NCBI GenBank assembly: GCA_903813345.2
Contig: CAIIXF020000007.1
Location: 28,182,698 to 28,246,697 of the forward strand
DNA: 64,000 nucleotides
Source of the DNA: Owenia fusiformis
Taxonomy: Eukaryota; Annelida; Polychaeta; Sabellida; Oweniidae
Direction: 5' to 3'
Shown here: piece by piece, positions 12,301 to 24,300 of the stretch
Layout of the letters: each line of letters opens with the position of its first letter
How positions within the stretch are numbered: position 1 is the stretch's first letter
Notes under the pieces: model-generated
Databases searched by the model: none
Seen by the model: only the letters and a program-made list of their open reading frames with translations
Told to the model about the DNA's origin: nothing
Made by a program: the position numbers and the translations under genes

Positions 12301-15300
12301 CACTTTTTAAAGGTACCAAAGGTGCTCCAATTAGACAGGTTTTAGTATCGTACTATCTATATCAATATACATACAGGTAGTTTTATTATGGTTTAAAGCA
12401 TTCGGATTCTCCGAATGTAGGGCTCCAGATATAGTCAACTACGTCCCTTCCTTCTTCAAGAAACGACTTACAAGTTCTAAAGGCCTGCAATCTGGAGGAT
12501 AATTTAAAGGGAATAAGACTAGGGGTTTCAGTAGATTTCAAGACAAGAGGCATTACTTAATGAATCTTATCCCAAAGAGGCAAAATTTAGACCCAAGATA
12601 CAATGTGAGACGTATGGTGATGTACTATATTAACTTGTCTGTATGCTTATAATATTATGCATTGCTAGAGATACTAGTGTATACAGAAACTATGGGATAA
12701 ATGGAACATCCTCTGCTTTTTATGATCTTTTTTTAAATTCATTTGTTGATGTCACTCAAAATCATGGGTATCTATACCCTTATTAATAAACCAGTCTATG
12801 CAATAATAAAAAAATGTTTGTGGTCAATTATTGAATTAAACAAACCGAGCACATCTTTTATTATCTTTTAAGATAAGATAAGATAAGCACCGGCTTGTAG
12901 GCTGGTGTAGCCTTTTGCCTGTATAGGTGTGTGTATTTGTTATACACATCAAGTCATATTTGGCATATGTACCCTTAAGGCTTGTGCTCCCAGTCTAATT
13001 TCAGTGGGTGGTTGTACCAATGGTCATCCAACTTGTTCTTGAACTGGTCAACACTTCTTGCTTGAATAACATATTCAGGCAGTTTGTTCCAGGGTGATAT
13101 GACTCTGTTGGTAAAGAAATGCTGTCTTGTGTTTAGTCTACAGTGTTGTCGTTTCAGGTACATTGTGTGTCCTCTTGTTGGCTGCCTTGTTATATGGTTC
13201 AATTGAGGAAAGATAGTCTTGGGGCTGATGTCATAGAAATTGTTCAGGATCTTGTACAGCTCAATCATATCTCCTCGTAACCTCCTAAATGCCAGTGTTG
13301 TCATGTCAAGTGTTGCTAGTCTTTCGGGGTATGTTAATTGCCTGAGGTTTGGTAATAGTCTAGTTGCTCTCCTCTGTATGTTTTCAATGGCTTCTTTTAT
13401 TTGAACAATATAGGTTATTTTTTATTAAATTATTTGTTTCTAAAATCCATGCAATTCTAACAACTGCAGCAGACTATTTTCCTCAAGAAAGGTGCAAAAT
13501 TTTCATTTTTTCCACATTTTCAAGTGGGTGCAAATTAATTTTCAAGTGGGTACATGCCAGTACATGAACATGCAAATCCAGCTAGCATATGTACAGCATG
13601 CAAAAACAGGTCACAATTTGTCCAACTCTTAACATGTTAACATTAAATTAGCTTTTGTTCACCTTTACAGTGTACTCAATCACATTATTGAAGTACATGT
13701 ACCATATATTAACCATATCATATGTACCATATATTACCATATGTACCATACATTATATATTGATATATATTAACAAATATGTACTGCTATTATCAATTGA
13801 ATCAAATCCAACATTTTGACATAACCATAAATGACCTATATCTCAACAAAAATAGGTCATAGTGACCTCACAATTTGTATGGTTGCTTTTAGCTCTTTAT
13901 AGGTTCAATATGTATAATATGTAAAACTATAAAAGCGATAAAACAACATACCTTTTTCTTCACTCTTCCATTCATATTTTGATTTGCTTGCAGCATTTTT
14001 ATATCTGAGGTCCACTTGCCCCACATGCGTGTGATACGCATCCTAACCCATGCATAATTTGCCCGCTCTGGGTTGGGGTCTTTAAGCAGTTCCATCAAAC
14101 CTTCAAGTTGTGTGTTTATTTGAGCCTGCAATTATAGGTTTTGAAATGTTAGATAATATCTGTAGAGACAGGCATTTTAAAACATTACAGATCATTAAAA
14201 TATGTGACTATAGTGATAAGGATTTGCAATAGCGTAACATTGAGGTACTTATATTATAAATTATATAGATCAGTTTGTTCAGATTTACAAATTTCCTTCT
14301 GTATAACTTACAAATTCTCCTTTTTTCTGGTCACTTATTCGTTTTTGGGCATAATTTCCCGTACTTTTTGGACACCAGTTTTCAATCTGAAACAATGAAA
14401 CAAGGAGTACAATTACAAGTAAAATTGTATGCTGATACAAGACATTTAAATAAGTTGGTTGAAACATTCATACATATGCTATTTTCAAATCAATTAATGC
14501 AGGGGGGATGCGGATGGGGGGGGGGTTAAAAGTGAACAATTGATCTTGGGCCAAAGTCGTCAAATGTGAGCCACATTGGAATTATTTTGGAAAGGCCTGT
14601 AATGCTTATATACATGTACATGTAATTAAATAGTCATTAATATACCAGACTTGCATGTTAATCATAATGCTGGTGATAACTTTGACAGGAAACATCATCT
14701 AATTAGATCCATATAATTCCTGGGCCGTGAACAACTGTAGCAATGGGAGGGGGGGGGGGGCTTGAGGGGTTTCTGTGAACCCCAGGTAAAATTTCCCAAG
14801 AATTTAATTAGATTTAGTTCAACTATTTACTGTCTCATATAGATCTTAAGCAATATTATTTCATTAGAATATTATAACAGATACTACAATAGGACAGGGG
14901 TTTCATTAGCAGCAGGCAACAGGCGATTTTCACCGGTTGTTTTCAGGAAATCGCCTGTTGTTTAGTTAAATCTATGATTTACATTAATTTTGCCTGTTTT
15001 TTGTCAGAATGAATGGATTGTTGACGTTAAAAGTAATCTCGCAATTACATTACACTGGTAAGAAAGAATGCCACGTAGGTTATCACAAACAATTTCAGAC
15101 AGACATATATAAAGTTATATATCTTGGGATTATAACTATTTTCTGACCATGAAGACAGGCATATCTCTTAGATTTAGGTAACGCATCGCATGTGATGCAA
15201 ATATCCATGAAAAAGCAAAAAAGAACCCCACTTGAGAAATCCTGGCTGCCTGTTGTTCAACTTAGCAATGATGTGCTTTGATACCTGAGAAATTGAAGCA

Positions 15301-18300
15301 TATCCATATGCTATACATATTATTGTTGACCTTAACAATGCTGTGCTTTAATAAATGAGAGACATTGACAAAACATCATATACACTGGGGAGTATCGTGA
15401 TGCAACAACACCGTGTTGTTGCATCAAGATGGCCAGACTTCCGGTGATCGATTTTCGTACGATATTTTGTTTCCCCAATTAAACCCATTTCTAGGACGAG
15501 TTGCTCAATAACCATACACGTGCAGTTAGCGCACGATCTATATTTAAAGAAACTGTCATTAGTATACATGTACCATCACCAAGAAGCAATAAGTTCACGG
15601 TTTTAGTTCCTCACTATTGATGCAACAACACCAAACCGAAGATGCAACAACACCCCTCTAGATTTGAGCAATGATGCAGCAACACCAATTAATAGTATAA
15701 TTTCAGAAGACCATAAATCTCGAGAGGAACAGATTTTTAAATGCTACTATTGCAATACCGTTACCAATTAGCCTACCCAAATTTGCGTTCTTCTCAAGGC
15801 ATTCAAAATACACGTCCTGCGGGCGAAGATCCTTTATATGTGTTTTCAAAATTTTATACTTTTACATATTATAATGTACTGGACGTTATTCTATAACATA
15901 GTTCAATCGCATGGCAAGCTTTAGTAACCCAATCTATTTTCATAAACCACTGTTCCATAGCTTGATGACCCTGACTCCAGTTAGTATCATTCAAAATGGT
16001 GGACAAACATCTTTCGTTCTCGGTAAACATGATTAGCTATTGGATATTATCATGATATTATCTGTCATCCATCTGTGGAACAGTGATAAACTAGTAGATG
16101 TACGTTACCACTGTTTATCAAATTATAACTAAAACAGTTTAACTGTGACATTCGTGAGCTTATGTTGATGGGATGATTGCTTCATCTATGATATAATATG
16201 ACATGATTCTTTATTTCCTACAATTTGGAGAGCCAACGTGTAAAAACGTCTAATTGACTTTATTAGAGAGGCCGTTTAGTTACACGACGCACATGTAGAA
16301 TTATTGCTCTCTTTGGATTCCTTCTCTCCGACTGAGTAAAAAGGTAAACAAAAGTGATAAGATTTAGGGCCCAAAAAGGTAAATTGATAGGGGTACAGTT
16401 ATCCCAGATATCCAGGTGTAAAAGGGTAGGAGGTCCTATCAAATTATGGTCCTACTCTCCATTGATTTATATGGTGACCTAAATACAGCTCTTTCCCTCA
16501 TTATCTTATACGCAATCAGGGCCAGTAAGGGCCGTTAAGATAGGGGACCATAATCCCTGGGGGACCATCATTTCTTTTACACCGGGCCCTCGGGAAATAT
16601 CATATTGTCTCTCGAAATAAAACCAATATTGAATCCCTCTCAGTAAATAACTTTTATATAATAGCATTGTATAACTGCAATATCATTAAACCAACACTCA
16701 TCCTATACAACTCTTGAGAACGATGTACAACTCCTGGATAGCGTAAACTCCTGAGCAGCGTATACAACTCTTCAACTTGATATATGACATCATACTTTGG
16801 GTGGGATAACAAAGGATATACAATATACAATTGTAGACCCCTCATGAGGTCAACTGGCAAAATTGTATACCGATACTGTAAACCTTGAAAGTACTGTTGA
16901 TCAAGACCAGAGGTCGAGGACACTTTTGCCAGTTGACCGAAAAGAGAGGTTAACAATTGTTCTGTTAGTCCAAATAATATAATAATTGGACGAATATATA
17001 ATCGAATATCACGTTCATATTTGATAAGTAAAGGTATCATATTTTAGCAAAAAATCCCCAAACCGTCGAATACTTGTAATTTTTTATACAACTTATTTTT
17101 TCAAAATTAAAAAAATTTCAACATTAAATAACAATTTTTCAAAAATAGGGGTCAACAGTACCTAGTAGTGGTCAACAGTTTACAATTGTTGACCTCCCCA
17201 GAGGCCAACCGGCAAAATTGTATACCGAGACTGTTAACCGAAAAATACTGTTGACAGAGACCGAAGGTCGAGGTCAACAGTAGTTTCAAGGTTTACAGTC
17301 GAGGTATATGATTTTGACGGTTGATCGAATGGAGAGGTCTACAATTGTTTTGTTAGTCCGAGTAAACTAATAATACACATATAGACGACGATCATCAATC
17401 GGCATGGCTTCATTTCACAACCTTTTCTCCGAAACCACGTTAGCAATATTTTTTTTTAGAAAATATGGAGACATTGCAAGAAGCTTAACTCTGTATTTGG
17501 CACATCACGGCGTACTCGTTAGTGAATTAATGTTAATTTTAAGTTTCTATTTGTATCTTTGCTATACTTGTCGCCTAGTAAAGTCATTTTCATCAACATT
17601 TACAAAATGTCCGTCTTCCATGTTTTTTTGTGACGTCATGAAACTTTTTTCAGAAGTAGCGGCCAACAGTACCTAGTAGCGGTCAACAGTACATAATTTT
17701 GACCGCTAATCACCCAATCAGAATCGAGTATTTCAGTTGAGGTACTAACAATACATTTTGTTGCCCGCTCATCAACCAATCAGAATTGAGTATTTCACTT
17801 GAGGTACTAACAACACAAAATTACTGATATCTGTTGTCTTTCCAAAATTATATTAGTTATTTGTAAGCAATTTCCATACGGTAAATCAAGGGCATTTAAT
17901 CTAGAAAATGTATAATCTTTATTTTTCAGATACAATATCAATGAGATTGCCTCCCGGGGATTCTGTATTTTATTTAGTTTGCCTTGTATATCCTTTTAAC
18001 TTTGATATAGACAAAGAAACCAAACAAAATACGTTTCGTTCATGGTCCTCTGACTCACGCGTTTTATTCATGTCCCGACCTACACCTGTAAATAGAACAT
18101 AAAACAGTTTCTCTTGTTGTTCCATGATACATTATATTGGCGTTTTTGCATCAGCACATTGGTGTTGTTGCATCATCGATAAGAAACAGAGTGGTGTTGT
18201 TGCATCAATAGTGAGGAATTAAAACCACGAATTTATCGCTTCTTGATGATGCTACATGTATACCAATGACAGTTTTTTAAAATATAGATCATGTGCTAAC

Positions 18301-21300
18301 TGCATGTGTATGATTATTGAGCAACTCGTCCTAGAAATGGGTGTAAATTGGGAAAACAAAACATCGTACGAAAATCTATCACCGGAAGTCTGGCCATCTT
18401 GATGCAACAACACGGTGTTGTTGCATCACGATACCCCCCAGTGATATAGGCTAATGAATATATTGATTCATTGAGACAGGTTTATATATGTTTTGTAATT
18501 TTGTCTTTAACATACATATCTGTGCATGTACTCGAAAACTTCTTTGAAGATAATTCAACCCACTTGAAGTCATATTAAGAAATCTAAGTTAAATAATTGG
18601 GTAGCTCATGAACTCAAGTTTATTATGATTTGCCATTTGTTACAGATGCCGAACACCAACTACCAAACGACAACCTAACCTACACAAAAATTTGAAAACT
18701 ATAACAATATGTCCCACTTGTGAAGGTGGGATAATATCTGAATTATGATATCCATGGGATATAAATCATCTTACCTCACCAAGGTAGTATATAAAGGAAC
18801 ACTCTGTTCCATCAACTCCATATGTAGAGTAGCATGGATCTGTCTTCCAATGGTCTCGCATCCACTGGAAACAAAGAAATATTAAACCCATGGTTAGACA
18901 TACTTGTATATAAGCCAGGCCCGGAGCCAAGGGGGGGGGGATCAAGGGGTTTGAGCGTGGCCCCCGATGGCCAAAAATTATTTAAAAATCATGTTTTTCA
19001 TCATTCTGAGCACATTTTAAGTGATTTTGGCCATTTTTTGGACCAAAATAACCCCCCTGGAAATTTTCAAAAAGTGAACCCCCTTGGCAAATCCTGGCTA
19101 AGGGCTTTTAAGCATCATGGATTCATGGAAAACCTGCAGTATATTGACATTGAAGTTAACTACAATCTGATGCTATATTATGAAGCATATTAATTTGTAT
19201 TATGCTGGCATAAGTCACGTGTTCGATAAGATTCCCGGTGTAATGTGCCAGAAATCAATCTTACTTTTCCCATAGTAGAAAATATCTGATTTTCTAAGAA
19301 AAGCTAATTTGTTTCATAATGTAATTCTTCATTTTTTTTACAATATTTACTTTATTTGTAGCCTTTGGTGCTAGTAAAGTGCATAATTCTTAAGTTGAAA
19401 ATCATGTAACAATTTGTTAATAATAATAATGAGAATGCAACTTCAACTGGACTATTTTGATAGGAAACAGATCTATAGCACACAGGTAGTAGCTCATAAC
19501 CTCTCCATATAATGAGCCCATGGAGATGACATATGTGACTTTGAATGCAATAATAAAACAAGGCATTAACATGCAAAATGTCACCACCTGCCATTTGTTA
19601 CAAATGCCAAACACGGTCCAAAAAAGTTTGAGACTATAACAATTTGTCACCAGTTGTGGTGTTGACATAAAAATCCCAAATTAATCAGTAATAGAATTCT
19701 TGACATCACTGACCAATATGACATTAATGGATTGCAATATAACACGAAATAGCACGATAATCATTTCCATTTTATTCTTAAGAGAGTTGAAGCTCAGAAG
19801 TACTATACAATTGTACATTTACTCGCTTCAGGAAATATAGAATACCTGAAACCCCAAGCTACTGTAGCCTCTTGAAATATACAATAGCTGAAACCTGAGC
19901 ATGTACAACCATCAGTAATAAATTACACGGATTAATTATTAACATGAAATGGAAAATGCATGTATAACATACTCTTCTGACAGACTGTTAATGAAATTGG
20001 AGCTTTAAATGAGAACACAATATGCAGTTAGCACTCGAAACCACCTCAACACATTATACTGCAATCAGTTACATAGCAACAGAATTTTCCAATTTAATTC
20101 ACTCACTCATTCTGATACTCGAGGTATCTTTCTTTCATGTAAGAAGATCTCAGGATTTAAGGGAGAAATAGCAAAGATTATAATGTGCAACAGGATACGA
20201 TACAGACTAGATACCTGTAGAAATAATGTTGATTGTTATCGTTAAGTATTCAAAATTAGTCTAGGCAGTGTTCTACATACAAATACAAATCACATCAGTA
20301 ATGCCGTGGTCACATATGCTCCGATTTTCAGCACCGGCGCCCGGCCGATTGAGTATTATGTTCAAAATCTACATACAAATCACATCAGTAAGAGTGTGAT
20401 TTTGTATTTTCAAAAATCGTTCACCAATTTCATTTGAGAAAGTGATTTTTAGCTAGGTAGGTCAGTTGGATTCTCGATATAGTGCATTGTAACAATATTA
20501 TATTTTTGTATGTCTACAATGTTACAAGTGGTGAAACTGGAGATTTTGTCACCAAAAAGAATAGCGAAATATCTCAACATTTATAACACAAGGCATTAAT
20601 ATGCAAAATGTCACCATCTGTTATAGATGCCAAAAGCCAACCACCAAACACCATTTACAAAAAAGTTGTAGATTATCCCAAAATGTCACAAAAATTATCT
20701 ATACTTACAGCTAATTTAGTTGCACAGTTAGGGAAGTTCATATTATCTTCATCCGTTAGGGAGCATTTCTCCTGCTTTCCAGAGATAAGATCTAAAATAT
20801 ACAAAATGTACAAATCAGAGATTGAATTAGACATAACAAACTACTTTTAAAAAACTGATTCATTTCACTCGGGCATTGTTTCCTAAACTAAGCACCTGAT
20901 GATACGTCTCTCATGCAAAGTTTGAAACAATACCTTTGAGGAATAATCAGTTCACGATGCACGAGTCCAGGGCTTAAATATTTAAATAGTATAAAAAAAT
21001 CACCAAGTTCAGACATTATCTCAATGAAATACTGCAAACATAAAATGACACAATCATTATTAATAATGTTAAAACAACATAATTATCCAGTTATCTCGGT
21101 ACTTTGTTAGAGTTAAATATTTACATGCAAAAATGATTAATTTGTCATTATTAATACTTCAATTTCCTGTTTCTATTAAACAAATTAAACATCATAAAGG
21201 TTTATCATTTACTCTGAATATGTGAGTTGATAGAAAATTCAGTTTTAGCTAAAAATTAGGTATTATTATATCATCAATGTCAAGCTAGCATTTGTATGAT

Positions 21301-24300
21301 TGGTCAAAATTGGGTCACATGTCATGGAGTATCTGGCGGTATTCACCACAGAAGAGTGAAATATTTGTATAGTATTCCCCTTTAAAACCAACCAAAAACA
21401 TAACTTGGAATGAAATAGTACAACAGTACGAGAACAATATTACGACAAAATGCTTACTGAAAACCTTTCAATAGTACACATCTACTTTTATATTGAAATG
21501 TTTTTTCTTTCCAAACATTGTATAAGTTATACAATATAAGACTCGTTTCTATTTATAAGAAATCGGATTTATGGGTATGCTTACAAATACTGGATATTTT
21601 ATGGGACTATAAATTAGTTTTACCAGAAATAAAACTAAATTTATTTGTATAAGTTTAATGATGTGCACTGATTTTAAAAGCGGTTATTTGGGTCAATTTA
21701 TTAAAACTTGAAGAAAAATCTTGGTAAAAGTAAAAAATATGTAAAAATATCAATACAGATGAGTCATTCATTTTTCTCAATTTTCTTTCAAAAACCATTA
21801 TTTTGTTTCTGTATTTGTTCACAAATCATACAGAAGAAAATATGGAAATGTACACACGATGTTTTTCAAAAAATTATTTTTATATGTCATTATCAAAACC
21901 TATTTATAACAACTTTATATATCACGTGGCTGGGCACAAACATTACATTTTCATGTAATTACTTACAATATTACTGTACTGACAAGTGGTTATAAATATT
22001 TACATGGGCATTTTATTATACAAATCCTTATCTAAAGAGCACTTTAAAATATTAGCACATCAATTGGTTCATGGTACTCTTGTTAATTCATAGAACAATT
22101 TTTCTCAATGTTTGTATTTATTTGATACAAGTTTCTCATTAATTAGCGCAATGTATCATCAGTTGTTAGAACTGTACATATCCTTTGTAAACACCAGGGA
22201 GGTAATTACCATGCAAGGCAAACAACCCAACTGTGAAATGAGTTCAATGGCTAATATTCTAAACCAATGCATTTGAGCCAGGTTATTTGGAGGAACATTG
22301 AGCATTAGATTAAATGCTGAGTTTAAATATTATCCTACACTTAGTGTACTAAATGTATAATAACATTAAAAAATAAATTTGATATTTATTGGCAAAATGA
22401 ATAACCGGAGGATATCGTTACGATATACTCCGGGCGGAGGATATCGTGACGATATACTCCGGAAAACCCAATATGCGGAGGATATTGTGACGATATACTC
22501 CGCTTGTTGATTTCTCGCCAAAATGACTCTATTTGGCATGAAATTCATTTTGCAATGATATTATACATTTACTACACTCCTTGTAAGTGTAGGATAATAA
22601 GAACAGGGGTTTTAGTGCTAGTTTAGAAGGCATTCATTTTACTATATCGACCTGAGAAATGTGTGACGTCATAGTGGCGGTCCATATGGACCGGTCTAGA
22701 ATCTATTCTGGACCGGCAATTTTTCCCGGGGAAATTAGATATCGTTCAGTGCGTAAGATTTTCTTGCTATTTCAGCCCTGGTCGTTAACGGTGGTAATAA
22801 TACTAATAATAACGTCATATCTTGGCGGTTGGAAGAAAAGGATGACACCACAAAAGGATGACACCATAAAAAGATGACACCACAAAAGGATGACACTAGT
22901 AGAAAAAGGATGATCCTTGTAAAATGTTATAAGAAATAGATGACAATGCTTGATTTCTATATTTCATAATCCCTTTGAACCAAATACTTTGCTAAATATA
23001 TGAAATTAGCTTTCACTTATGCAAATGATGAAAATGAGAATAAAGCAAGAGGAACAATTATAGGAGCTAAGATGAATTAGGGGTTGAGTTGAAAAAGACT
23101 ATCATCATTGTACAGTTATTATTATGAATGCACATTGTAATTTGAGAAATCCAATGATCTGCCATGCAAAAATAGCTACAAGTCTAAGGAATCTCAAACT
23201 GTTATAATCAAAAGCCATTTTGAAATTCAGCTGCCATCTTAAACAATTTTTTCTTGAGCAGAGGTCCTTTGTCCTCAGCATCAGTATATAAAATTTTAAC
23301 CAAATCATCTTGTATTTGTAATTGTAATCTTGTATTAAGTAATCAAGTATTACATTCTTTTATGAAAAATGGTGGCCATTGTATTAAATAATCAAGGATT
23401 ACTTTCTTCTATGAAAAATGGTGGCCCTTTTAAAATTCAGCTGCCATATTTCTTCTCCAGCGGAGCTCCTGTGTCCCTAGTCCCTTGAAACTAAATGGCC
23501 ATCTTGAAAATCTCTTATTGAGCAGAGACCGAACGTCCCTCGGCATCAGCATATAAAATTGGAAACAAATCAACTATTCTAGTATTTGAGTTACAATTAT
23601 AAAATAATAAAAGTTACAATTTTACAAAAAATGATGGCCATTTTGAATGGCGCAGCCATATTAAAATTCCATTTTGACAGAGGTCCTACACCTATAAGGC
23701 AAAGCCTATAAAATTGAATCAAAGTCAAAAATGAATCAAAATCAACCGGTATTTTGTAATCCCTCAGACAAACAAACGAATGGACAGATGGCTTCTCTAT
23801 ATCCATGCAAACTTCATTTGGTAGGATAACAAAATGTGTTTCCCGTATGAAGGCCAATGGAGTTTCCAACTATATCTTGTCAGATTTTGTGAATTTGCAG
23901 AATTGCCTCCTGTCTCCAATTACATCAAAAGTAGAATGGTCCGAACAGATCCTCTTTTTGAAATACTGTATCTCATCTAAATAAACCTTTTATATTAGAT
24001 CTAATTTATTATTTTGTTTATATATAATTTGTTGTCGTTCTCTTCCTAAGTAAGATTAATATGCAGACCTTTCTTGGGAAATGCTTTTCATGATGAAAAT
24101 ATTCAAGAACTGATGAATTAATTCAATTTACAAACGATTATGTAAATTAAGTCAAGTGTGGTCATTCCCTAAAATTATAAAGCTCTTAGATTGTATGATT
24201 AAATAGTTTAAAGGTGTCATCACATGCAATGAACTACTTAAGAAGATTCATCTTTAGACTCAACCTTGCAAATAGATAACATAGATAGTTAAATAATACA

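Noticed and set aside
16654-17040. 128-codon minus-strand frame inside the CACTGGGG element as a transposase
   Set aside because: It crosses one of the self-inverted modules, shows no acidic catalytic pattern or zinc finger, and has the composition of chance AT-rich reading.
17404-17676. 90-codon plus-strand frame inside the same element
   Set aside because: It is hydrophobic and low in complexity, has no family resemblance, and the second half reads into the caacagtac repeat.
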